Part shown: positions 35,615 through 44,205 of the stretch, in pieces | Numbering within the stretch: position 1 is the first letter of the stretch | Layout of the letters: each line of letters begins with the position of its first letter | DNA from: Rhodobiaceae bacterium | GTDB taxonomy: Bacteria; Pseudomonadota; Alphaproteobacteria; Rhizobiales; Tepidamorphaceae | Direction of reading: 5' to 3' | Length of the DNA stretch: 64,000 nt | Assembly (NCBI GenBank): GCA_020637985.1 | Contig: JACKJK010000006.1 | Coordinates: 248,001-312,000, forward strand | Position numbers and translations under genes: made by a program | The notes under the pieces: model-generated | What the model was told of the DNA's origin: nothing | The model's database searches: none | What the model saw: the letters and a program-made list of their open reading frames with translations, nothing else

Positions 35615-37114
35615 ATGCAGGAGATCGGGCATTTCATCGGCGGCAAGAAGGTTGCCGGCAAGAGCGGGCGGTTCGCCGACGTCTACAATCCGGCGACCGG
35701 CGAGGTGCAGGCGAAGGTCGCGCTGGCCAGTCAGGCGGAGGTGCGCGCCGCTGTGGAGAACGCGGCTGCCGCGCAGCCGGAGTGGGCGGCGCAGAACCCG
35801 CAGAAGCGGGCGCGGGTGATGATGAAGTTCGTCGACCTGCTGCATCGCGACATGGACAAGCTTGCCGAGGCGCTGTCGCGCGAACACGGTAAGACGCTGC
35901 CCGATGCCAAGGGCGACGTCATCCGCGGCCTCGAGGTGGCGGAGTTCTGCATCGGCGCGCCGCACCTGCTGAAGGGCGAGTTCTCGGAAGGCGCAGGGCC
36001 GGGCATCGACATGTACTCGATGCGCCAGCCGCTCGGCGTCGTCGCCGGCATCACGCCGTTCAACTTCCCGGCGATGATCCCGATGTGGAAGTTCTGCCCG
36101 GCGATCAGCGCCGGCAACGCCTTCATCCTGAAGCCGTCCGAACGCGATCCGTCCGTGCCGATCATGCTGGCCGAGCTGATGCTGGAAGCGGGCGCGCCGG
36201 CCGGCATCCTCAACGTCGTCAACGGTGACAAGGAGGCCGTCGACGCGGTGCTCGACGACACCGACATCCAGGCAGTCGGATTCGTCGGATCGACAGCGAT
36301 CGCGCACTACGTCTATTCGCGTGGCTGCGCGGCGGGCAAGCGGGTGCAGTGCTTCGGCGGCGCCAAGAACCACATGATCATCATGCCCGACGCCGACATG
36401 GACCAGGCCGTCGACGCGCTGGTGGGTGCGGGCTATGGCGCCGCCGGCGAGCGTTGCATGGCGGTCTCGGTCGCGGTTCCCGTCGGCGAGGAGACTGCCG
36501 ACAGGCTGATCGCGAAGCTGGCGCCGCGTGTGGAGAGCCTGAAGATCGGGCCCTACACGGCCGGCGACGACGTCGATTTCGGCCCGCTGGTGACGAAGGA
36601 TGCCTATGCCCGCGTCAAGGGACTCGTCGACCGCGGCGTCGCGGAAGGCGCCAAGCTCGTGGTCGACGGCCGCGACTTCAAGCTGCAGGGCTACGAGAAC
36701 GGCAACTTCATCGGCGGCTGCCTGTTCGACAACGTGACGAAGGACATGGACATCTACAAGACCGAGATCTTTGGCCCGGTCTTGTCGACGGTGCGCGCCA
36801 AGACCTACGAGGAAGCGCTCGGGCTGGCCATGGATCACGAGTACGGCAACGGCACGGCGATCTTCACCCGCGACGGCGATGCCGCGCGCGACTTCGTCAG
36901 CCGGGTCAACATCGGCATGGTCGGCGTCAACGTGCCGATCCCGGTGCCGCTGGCCTACCACACGTTCGGCGGCTGGAAGAAGTCGGGCTTCGGCGACCTC
37001 AACCAGCATGGCCCCGACTCCTTCCGGTTCTACACGCGCACCAAGACGGTCACCGCGCGCTGGCCCTCGGGCATCAAGGACGGGGCGGAGTTCGTCATCC
37101 CGACGATGAAGTAG
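35615..37114 (+). CDS. mmsA: Methylmalonate-semialdehyde dehydrogenase (CoA-acylating)
   Basis: Converts (methyl)malonate semialdehyde to propionyl- or acetyl-CoA with NAD+ and CoA, at the end of valine and myo-inositol degradation. 499 residues, as expected. Features: GITPFNFPAMIPMW near 145-158, FVGSTAIA (Rossmann) near 223, FGGAKNHM near 247-254, where ordinary aldehyde dehydrogenases carry the catalytic Glu and the MMSDH group has Asn, and nucleophile Cys281 in GERCMAVS. This substitution marks the CoA-dependent subgroup. ATG 35615 follows GGGAGGA. Probably controlled by the divergent LysR gene; a terminator follows. Confidence 0.96.
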   Translation: MQEIGHFIGGKKVAGKSGRFADVYNPATGEVQAKVALASQAEVRAAVENAAAAQPEWAAQNPQKRARVMMKFVDLLHRDMDKLAEALSREHGKTLPDAKGDVIRGLEVAEFCIGAPHLLKGEFSEGAGPGIDMYSMRQPLGVVAGITPFNFPAMIPMWKFCPAISAGNAFILKPSERDPSVPIMLAELMLEAGAPAGILNVVNGDKEAVDAVLDDTDIQAVGFVGSTAIAHYVYSRGCAAGKRVQCFGGAKNHMIIMPDADMDQAVDALVGAGYGAAGERCMAVSVAVPVGEETADRLIAKLAPRVESLKIGPYTAGDDVDFGPLVTKDAYARVKGLVDRGVAEGAKLVVDGRDFKLQGYENGNFIGGCLFDNVTKDMDIYKTEIFGPVLSTVRAKTYEEALGLAMDHEYGNGTAIFTRDGDAARDFVSRVNIGMVGVNVPIPVPLAYHTFGGWKKSGFGDLNQHGPDSFRFYTRTKTVTARWPSGIKDGAEFVIPTMK

Positions 37115-37164
37115 GCCGTCGCCGGCCTTGGCCGGGTGAAACAGAGCGTAACAACAGTTTAACC

Positions 37165-37210
37165 ACGGGCTGGTCGGTGCGGTTGCCCCGACCGGCCCGT
37201 TGGCTTATTT
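37165..37210 (+). terminator. Rho-independent terminator after mmsA
   Basis: A 13-base-pair stem with one G-T pair: ACGGGCTGGTCGG (37165-37177) with CCGACCGGCCCGT (37188-37200), then a T-rich tail near 37205-37210. It lies about 50 bases after the mmsA stop. Confidence 0.75.
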
Positions 37211-37231
37211 TCGCCCCGCCGGGGGGTCGGC

Positions 37232-37771
37232 ATGTATTCGGGGAATTCTGTCTTGCTGTTCAGGACCATCGCCATCGCGGCGACTGCGCTGATGCTTGCC
37301 GGCTGCGGCAACTCCATGTCGCGGCGCATGCCGATCCAGATGAACCCGGCGCCGACCGCGCCGGTGGCCAGCGAACAGCTCGCGCCGCCGTCGGGCATGG
37401 CTCAGCAGCCCGGCGAATCGGCTGCCATTTCCAATCCGGCACCACAACCCAGCGCGCAGCAGCCAAGCTCGGTCGCAACCACGGGGGCGCCGCCGGCCAA
37501 GGAAGACCTGCTCGGCCAGTGGACGATCGCGGATTCCACGTCGAGCTGCCAGCTCAACGTCTCGCTGACCGGCTGGAGCGGCGGCTACCGCGCCTCGACG
37601 CGCAATTGCACGAGCGAGGAACTGAAGAAGATCGGCGCCTGGAACATCGAGGGCAGCAATGTCGTCCTGAAGGACCAGGCCGGGCAGCCGCTCGCGGCGC
37701 TGGCGCGCACCGGCGAACGGCGGTTCGACGGCTCGCTGGCGATCGGCGGCGCGGTGGCGATCCTGCGCTGA
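37232..37771 (+). CDS. Lipoprotein with AprI/Inh-like domain
   Basis: A 179-residue lipoprotein. Lipobox LAGC with acylated Cys25, then a Pro/Ala/Gln/Ser-rich linker (about 35-90), then a compact beta domain (about 91-179) with LLGQWTIADSTSSCQLNVSL, the pattern of the AprI/Inh metalloprotease-inhibitor family, which includes the Brucella outer-membrane lipoprotein Omp19. The domain has a disulfide candidate, Cys near 104 and Cys near 121. Protease inhibition is inferred only. Start ATG 37232 behind a G-rich site. Preceded by the mmsA terminator, so it has its own promoter. Confidence 0.8.
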   Translation: MYSGNSVLLFRTIAIAATALMLAGCGNSMSRRMPIQMNPAPTAPVASEQLAPPSGMAQQPGESAAISNPAPQPSAQQPSSVATTGAPPAKEDLLGQWTIADSTSSCQLNVSLTGWSGGYRASTRNCTSEELKKIGAWNIEGSNVVLKDQAGQPLAALARTGERRFDGSLAIGGAVAILR

Positions 37772-37892
37772 GGCCGCCGCGCTTTCCTTTCAGACAATTG
37801 ATTCGATGCGACTGGACAACGCCCCCGTGGACCGGTTCATGTTGCAGAATCGGCCGTGGGCGGGTCACGTGCCGGCGTGACGGGGGGTCTGC

Positions 37893-38546
37893 ATGGCCGA
37901 ATATCGACTGCACTGCTTTGCCCAATCGGGAAACGCCTACAAAGCGGCGTTGCATCTGGAGCTTTCCGGGGCGGACTGGGAACCGGTCTTCGTCGACTTC
38001 TTCAACGGCGAGACGCGGACGTCGGAATACCGCCGCGTCAATGTCATGGGCGAGGTGCCGCTGCTCGAGCACGCCGGCAGGACGCTGACCCAGTCCGGCG
38101 TGATCCTCGACTACCTGGCCGGGACGACGGGGCGCTTCGGACCGGCCAACGACGATGAAAGGCGCGAGATCTGGCGCTGGATCCTGTTCGACAACCACAA
38201 GCTGACGAGCTACCTGGCGACGCACCGCTTCCTGCACCATTTCACACAGGGCGCCGACCCGGCCGTCCTCGGATTTCTGAACGGCCGGGCGAAGGCGGCG
38301 CTCAAGGTCCTCGATTCGCATCTCGACGGGCGCGACTTCGCGGTTGCCGGGCGGGCGACGATCGCCGACCTGTCGATGGTGGGCTACATGTACTACGGCG
38401 ACGAACTCGGCATCGACGTCGACGGGGCGTTCGGCAACGTCGCGCGCTGGCGCGACCGGATTTCCGACATGGCGGGCTGGAAACACCCTTACGACCTGAT
38501 GCCCGGCCATCCGCTGCCGCCGCGCGGCCAGACCGTCAGTTCATAA
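37893..38546 (+). CDS. Glutathione S-transferase family protein
   Basis: A 217-residue cytosolic GST. The N-terminal thioredoxin-like domain (about 3-80) includes HCFAQSGNAYKAAL with a possible catalytic Ser12, GEVPLLEHAGRTLTQSGVILDYL (cis-Pro and Glu/Gln-Ser glutathione contacts). The helical C-terminal domain (about 88-205) ends in a GWKHPYDLMPGHP motif seen in this subgroup. Substrate unknown. Start ATG 37893. Its stop is ten bases before the next AhpD-like gene, suggesting cotranscription and a shared role in redox or electrophile defence (inference). Confidence 0.92.
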   Translation: MAEYRLHCFAQSGNAYKAALHLELSGADWEPVFVDFFNGETRTSEYRRVNVMGEVPLLEHAGRTLTQSGVILDYLAGTTGRFGPANDDERREIWRWILFDNHKLTSYLATHRFLHHFTQGADPAVLGFLNGRAKAALKVLDSHLDGRDFAVAGRATIADLSMVGYMYYGDELGIDVDGAFGNVARWRDRISDMAGWKHPYDLMPGHPLPPRGQTVSS

Positions 38547-38556
38547 GGGGGACGAC

Positions 38557-38961
38557 ATGGCAACAGTGAAGCTGCTCGCGGACAACGAGATGGCGCCGGA
38601 GGCGCGGGCCGTCCTCGACGATATCCGCAAGACCCGCGGCACCGATTTCATCAACAACTTCTGGCGCGCGCTGGCGCACGACCCGGCGTTGCTGAAGCGC
38701 ACCTGGGAGAGCATCAAGCAGGTGATGGCGCCGGGTGCGCTCGACCCGCTGACCAAGGAAATGCTGTACATCGCGGTGTCGGCGACCAATGGCTGCGACT
38801 ACTGCATCCATTCGCACACGGCGTCGGCGCGGGCCAAGGGCATGAGCGATGTCATGCTGATGGAGCTGATGGCGGTCGTCGGCATGGCCAACGAGACCAA
38901 CAGGCTTGCCAACGGCCTGTCCGTGCCGGTCGACGCCGCCTTTCGGGTCGGCGAGGACTGA
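38557..38961 (+). CDS. Carboxymuconolactone decarboxylase / AhpD-like protein
   Basis: A 134-residue single CMD domain. The motif NGCDYCIHSHT holds Cys80, Cys83 and His87 of the AhpD-type redox centre, preceded by LTKEMLYIAVSATN typical of the fold. Peroxidase activity is inferred from the CxxC; many members are unassigned. It directly follows the GST gene and is followed 30 bases later by zapE. It is a second, shorter member of the family also represented at 34032-34613; the two share only the core motif. Confidence 0.9.
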   Translation: MATVKLLADNEMAPEARAVLDDIRKTRGTDFINNFWRALAHDPALLKRTWESIKQVMAPGALDPLTKEMLYIAVSATNGCDYCIHSHTASARAKGMSDVMLMELMAVVGMANETNRLANGLSVPVDAAFRVGED

Positions 38962-38991
38962 GCGGCGCATGAACCTTGCGGGACGCCTGGC

Positions 38992-40164
38992 TTGAGCCTT
39001 CGCGAGACATATGACCGGCTGGTGGACGCAGGGACGCTGGAGCACGACGATGCTCAGGAAGCGCTGATCGGCCGGCTTGAGCGGCTGGAGCGCGCCATCG
39101 TTGCGCAGGAGGCGGCGCGGATGGGGTTCCTGTCGCGCTTCCTGCGCAGCCGCCATGTCGTGCCCGACGTGAAGGGGCTCTACATCCACGGTGCGGTCGG
39201 GCGCGGCAAGTCCATGTTGATGGACCTGTTCTTCGCCGGCATCGAGCACCCGGCCAAGCGGCGCGCGCATTTCCACGACTTCATGGCCGACGTGCACGAG
39301 CGCATCCACGCCGAACGACAGCGCGCGAAGGAAACCGGCGGCGGCGACCCGATCGGGCCGGTGGCCAACGCGCTTGCCGACGAGGCGCGGCTGTTGTGCT
39401 TCGACGAGTTCTCGGTCACCGACATCGCCGACGCGATGATCCTGGGGCGTCTGTTCACCGTGCTGTTCGAGCGCGGCGTGGTTCTGGTCGCCACCTCCAA
39501 CACGGCGCCGGAAAACCTCTACCACAAAGGCCTCAACCGGCAGCTCTTCCTGCCGTTCATCGAGCTGCTGGCAAACCAGGTCGACGTCTTCGAGCTCGAT
39601 GCGCGCACCGACTTCCGGCTGGAGAAGCTCGCCGGGGCGCCGGTCTACCACGTGCCGGCGGATGCGCGCGCGCGCAAGGCGCTCAATGCTGCGTTCGAGC
39701 GGCTGTCGGGGGTGAAGCGAGGCGAGCCGGCGCAAATCCCGGCGAAGGGACGCAGCATCGCGGTGCCCCAGGCGCATGCCGGGGTGGCGCGTTTTTCCTT
39801 CGACGCGTTGTGCGACCGGCCGCTGGGGGCTGCCGACTACATCCGCGTCGCGCGCGCCTACCACACCATCATCGTCGACACGATTCCCGTCCTCGATCCC
39901 CCGCAGCGCAACCAGGCGCGGCGGCTGGTGTGGCTGATCGATGCGCTCTACGAGCGCAAGGTCAAGCTGATCGCGTCCGCCGAGGCCGAGCCGCACGAGC
40001 TCTACGTGGAAGGCGATTTCGCCAACGAATTCGAGCGCACCGCCTCGCGCATGATCGAAATGCGCGGGCAGGACTACCTCGCCGCCCCGCATGGCGGGGA
40101 AGGGGGCGACAAAGGACCGGATTCGCCCATTGGTGAACTTGAACACGAGGCGCAACAAGCGTAA
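38992..40164 (+). CDS. zapE: ZapE / AFG1-family ATPase
   Basis: AAA-like P-loop ATPase related to E. coli ZapE (division-associated) and mitochondrial AFG1/LACE1. 390 residues: Walker A GAVGRGKSM at 67-75, Walker B LLCFDEF near 137 followed by SVTDIADAMILGRL, and sensor LVATSNTAPENLY near 165. No membrane segment. The start is taken as TTG 38992, since the only nearby ATG is out of frame and homologues start here; confidence in the exact start is moderate. It lies upstream of mdh in many alphaproteobacteria, separated here by 127 bases. Confidence 0.93.
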   Translation: MSLRETYDRLVDAGTLEHDDAQEALIGRLERLERAIVAQEAARMGFLSRFLRSRHVVPDVKGLYIHGAVGRGKSMLMDLFFAGIEHPAKRRAHFHDFMADVHERIHAERQRAKETGGGDPIGPVANALADEARLLCFDEFSVTDIADAMILGRLFTVLFERGVVLVATSNTAPENLYHKGLNRQLFLPFIELLANQVDVFELDARTDFRLEKLAGAPVYHVPADARARKALNAAFERLSGVKRGEPAQIPAKGRSIAVPQAHAGVARFSFDALCDRPLGAADYIRVARAYHTIIVDTIPVLDPPQRNQARRLVWLIDALYERKVKLIASAEAEPHELYVEGDFANEFERTASRMIEMRGQDYLAAPHGGEGGDKGPDSPIGELEHEAQQA

Positions 40165-40291
40165 GCCAACGGCGCTTTATTTCCTACGCATGCGGCGTCG
40201 CGGCGGCGCCGCGAGGCCCTTGCGGACCCAGCTTCGACCGCCCGATCCGGCGGCAAGCACGTCCTGACCGTCCAACCACCGGGGAATTCTC

Positions 40292-41254
<963 letters not shown>

Positions 41255-41327
41255 GGGCTGATACGGGCGGCGCGCCGACGCCAGGCGCGCCCGCCATGCG
41301 GCGACTGAAAGGGAGGCACGCCAGCAA

Positions 41328-42521
41328 ATGAATATCCACGAGTACCAGGCCAAGGCCGTGCTGAAGTCCTACGGCGCGCCGGTGGCTGCCGGGGTTGCCG
41401 TGTTCTCGGCGCAAGAGGCGGAAGCCGCCGCGAAGTCGCTGCCCGGCCCGGTCTATGTCGTCAAGACGCAGATCCACGCCGGCGGGCGCGGCAAGGGCAA
41501 GTTCAAGGAGCTCGGACCCGATGCCAAGGGCGGCGTGCGCGTCGTCAGGTCGGTCGACGAGGTGAAGTCGAACGCCGCCGAGATGCTCGGCAACACGCTC
41601 GTCACCAAGCAGACGGGACCGGCGGGCAAACAGGTCAACCGGCTCTACATCGAGGACGGCGCCGCGATCGCGCGCGAGCTGTACCTGTCGCTGCTGGTCG
41701 ACCGCGGCACGGGCCGCGTCGCCTTCGTCGCCTCCACCGAGGGCGGCATGGACATCGAGACGGTCGCCGCCGAGACGCCGGAGAAGATCCTCACCCTGCC
41801 AATCGACCCGGAATCGGGCGTCACCGACCTCGACGCGATCAGGCTCGCCGAGGCGCTGAAGCTCGAAGAGCCTGCCAAGAGCGAGGGCATGGCGCTGTTC
41901 AAGACGCTGTACAAGGCGTTCACCGACAAGGACATGAGCCTGCTGGAGATCAACCCGCTGGTGGTGCTCGAAGACGGGCACGTGCGCGTGCTCGACGCCA
42001 AGGTGTCGTTCGAGAACAACGCGCTGTTCCGCCACCCCGACATCGCCGAGCTGCGCGACGAGACCGAGGAAGACCCCAAGGAGATCGAGGCGTCGAAGTA
42101 CGACCTCTCCTACGTCGCGCTCGACGGCGACATCGGCTGCATGGTCAACGGCGCGGGTCTTGCCATGGCGACGATGGACATCATCAAGCTGTACGGGGCG
42201 GAGCCGGCCAACTTCCTCGATGTTGGCGGCGGCGCGACGACCGAGAAGGTCACCGCGGCGTTCAAGATCATCACCGCCGACCCGAACGTGAAGGGTATTC
42301 TCGTGAACATCTTCGGCGGCATCATGCGCTGCGACATCATCGCCGAGGGCGTGGTGACGGCGGTCAAGGAAGTCGGCCTGAAGGTTCCGCTGGTGGTGCG
42401 GCTTGAAGGCACCAACGTGGAACGCGGCAAGCAGATCATCAACGAGAGCGGCCTCAACGTGATCGCCGCCGACGATCTCGACGATGCGGCGCAGAAGATC
42501 GTCAAGGCGGTGAAGGGGTAG
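41328..42521 (+). CDS. sucC: Succinyl-CoA synthetase beta subunit
   Basis: ADP- or GDP-forming half of succinyl-CoA ligase, which makes nucleotide triphosphate from succinyl-CoA. 397 residues: ATP-grasp domain at the N terminus (MNIHEYQAKAVLKSYG; IHAGGRGKGKFKELG near 46-60), DKDMSLLEINPLVV near 200, and the CoA-ligase domain with NIFGGIMRCDIIAEGVV near 325. Partner of sucD, from which it is separated by an unusual exported-protein gene whose GTG start lies four bases after the sucC stop. Confidence 0.98.
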   Translation: MNIHEYQAKAVLKSYGAPVAAGVAVFSAQEAEAAAKSLPGPVYVVKTQIHAGGRGKGKFKELGPDAKGGVRVVRSVDEVKSNAAEMLGNTLVTKQTGPAGKQVNRLYIEDGAAIARELYLSLLVDRGTGRVAFVASTEGGMDIETVAAETPEKILTLPIDPESGVTDLDAIRLAEALKLEEPAKSEGMALFKTLYKAFTDKDMSLLEINPLVVLEDGHVRVLDAKVSFENNALFRHPDIAELRDETEEDPKEIEASKYDLSYVALDGDIGCMVNGAGLAMATMDIIKLYGAEPANFLDVGGGATTEKVTAAFKIITADPNVKGILVNIFGGIMRCDIIAEGVVTAVKEVGLKVPLVVRLEGTNVERGKQIINESGLNVIAADDLDDAAQKIVKAVKG

Positions 42522-42525
42522 TCCG

Positions 42526-43161
42526 GTGCGGCTTGCCGGAACGGCGACAGCGATTGCACTGTGGGCCTGCGCGGCAACGCCTGCGCTTGCCTCGGCGCCT
42601 GACGGCGGCGCGTTCGTGGCAGCGTTTGCGCAGGCCTGCGTGCCGCAGCGCATGTCGTATCCGGGAACTGTCGACCAAGCGAAGTCCGTTGGCTGGTCGG
42701 ACGCGGCGACGGGCGCGCATCGCGAGCTCGACGCCGTGCTGTCCGCCGCCGACAGCGAAACCACGGAAATGGCCAAGGACGGCTGGACCTTCGAGCGCGC
42801 CTCGTTGTCGCGCGTGATTGCCGGGCGGACGCACTACCTCGTCGTGACGCGGGTGCATGCGCCGCAGATCATCACGCTGATCGGCTGCTATCTCTACGAT
42901 TTCGACGCCAGCGAGGAGATCGACCCGCAGCCTGTGAGCGAGCTGATCGGCAACCCGATCGCCCGCACGATCGAGGACAAGGGCCTGGTGCAATACACCT
43001 GGGGGCCGAACGTCGAGGCCCTGCCGCGCACGCTCGACACCAACCTGTCGTTCATCGCCGACGACAGCCCGCACAAGGCGACGACGGGCTTTTCCGGCCT
43101 GGTGCTGAAATTCGAAACATCCGAACCTGATCCTGCCGACGGGCAGGCAAAATCCGAATAG
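42526..43161 (+). CDS. Exported protein of unknown function between sucC and sucD
   Basis: A 211-residue protein starting with GTG at 42526, with AAGGGG overlapping the sucC end. A Sec signal covers residues 1-23 (hydrophobic LAGTATAIALWACAATPALA). The mature part has Cys38 and a Cys near 119 (LIGCYLYDF), possibly one disulfide, and is otherwise mixed alpha/beta. I do not recognise a family. It is four bases from sucC and 14 from sucD, so it is certainly cotranscribed with both, yet a periplasmic protein has no evident part in succinyl-CoA synthesis. Coding character is the same as its neighbours, so recent transfer is not suggested. Confidence 0.8.
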   Translation: MRLAGTATAIALWACAATPALASAPDGGAFVAAFAQACVPQRMSYPGTVDQAKSVGWSDAATGAHRELDAVLSAADSETTEMAKDGWTFERASLSRVIAGRTHYLVVTRVHAPQIITLIGCYLYDFDASEEIDPQPVSELIGNPIARTIEDKGLVQYTWGPNVEALPRTLDTNLSFIADDSPHKATTGFSGLVLKFETSEPDPADGQAKSE

Positions 43162-43175
43162 GGGGCCAAGGTCCA

Positions 43176-44096
43176 ATGTCGATCCTCGTCAACAAGGATA
43201 CCAAGATCATCGTGCAGGGGCTGACCGGCAAGACCGGTTCGTTCCACACCGAGCAGGCGCTGGCCTATTTCGGCACGCAGATGGTCGCCGGCATCCACCC
43301 CAAGAAGGGCGGCGAAAAGTGGACGGCCGGGCCGGGCGCGGGCAAGGCAGCCGGCAAGGAGCTGCCGATCTTCGCGACCGTCGGCGAGGCGAAGGAAGCG
43401 ACCGGCGCGACGGCGACCGTCGTCTACGTGCCGCCGGCGGGTGCCGCGGCCGCCATCATCGAGGCGATCGACGCGGAGATTCCGTTCATCACCTGCATTA
43501 CCGAAGGCATCCCGGTCCTCGACATGGTCAAGGTGAAGGCGCGGCTGGAAAAGTCGAACTCGCGGCTGCTGGGACCCAACTGTCCCGGCATCCTGACGCC
43601 GGAAGAATGCAAGATCGGCATCATGCCGGGCTCGATCTTCTCGAAGGGCTCGGTCGGCGTCGTGTCGCGCTCGGGCACGCTGACCTACGAGGCGGTGTTC
43701 CAGACCACCAATGTCGGGCTCGGCCAGACGACCGCGGTCGGCATCGGCGGCGACCCGGTCAAGGGCACCGAGTTCATCGACGTGCTGGAGATGTTCCTCG
43801 CCGACGAGGCGACGAAGTCGATCATCATGATCGGCGAGATCGGCGGCTCGGCGGAAGAGGACGCGGCGCAGTTCCTCGCCGACGAGGCGAAGAAGGGACG
43901 CAGGAAGCCGGTGGTCGGCTTCATAGCCGGGCGCACGGCACCTCCCGGGCGTACCATGGGCCATGCCGGCGCGGTGATTTCCGGCGGCAAGGGCGGGGCG
44001 GAAGACAAGATCGCGGCGATGCAGGCGGCCGGCATCGCAGTGTCGCCATCGCCGGCCCGGCTCGGCGTGACGCTCGCCGAGGTATTGAAGGGCTGA
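43176..44096 (+). CDS. sucD: Succinyl-CoA synthetase alpha subunit
   Basis: CoA-binding half of succinyl-CoA ligase. 306 residues: Rossmann CoA-binding domain with GLTGKTGSFHTEQAL near 16-30, HPKKGGEKW near 41, LGPNCPGILTPEECKIGIMPG near 131, and the phosphohistidine in GRTMGHAGAVISGG, with His near 265. A seven-residue insertion around GPGAGKAAGKEL makes it slightly longer than the E. coli protein, common in rhizobia. ATG 43176. Followed by a 109-base gap with a stem-loop before sucA. Confidence 0.97.
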   Translation: MSILVNKDTKIIVQGLTGKTGSFHTEQALAYFGTQMVAGIHPKKGGEKWTAGPGAGKAAGKELPIFATVGEAKEATGATATVVYVPPAGAAAAIIEAIDAEIPFITCITEGIPVLDMVKVKARLEKSNSRLLGPNCPGILTPEECKIGIMPGSIFSKGSVGVVSRSGTLTYEAVFQTTNVGLGQTTAVGIGGDPVKGTEFIDVLEMFLADEATKSIIMIGEIGGSAEEDAAQFLADEAKKGRRKPVVGFIAGRTAPPGRTMGHAGAVISGGKGGAEDKIAAMQAAGIAVSPSPARLGVTLAEVLKG

Positions 44097-44113
44097 GCGA
44101 ATAAGACAATATG

Positions 44114-44156
44114 GCATGAGACAGCCGAAGATGCGCGCGTAAGTTCGGCCTCATGC
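44114..44156 (+). promoter_or_regulatory. Long interrupted stem-loop in the sucD-sucA gap
   Basis: GCATGAG (44114-44120) pairs with CTCATGC (44150-44156), and inside it GCCGAA (44124-44129) pairs with TTCGGC (44144-44149); the only asymmetry is a three-base bulge. There is no T run, so it is not a simple terminator. It is placed 50 bases before the sucA start, in the presumed leader. Confidence 0.5.
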
Positions 44157-44205
44157 GTCAATTGCCCGGCACGGGGTGTGCCCGGCAGAGATGACCGGAG
44201 AGACC

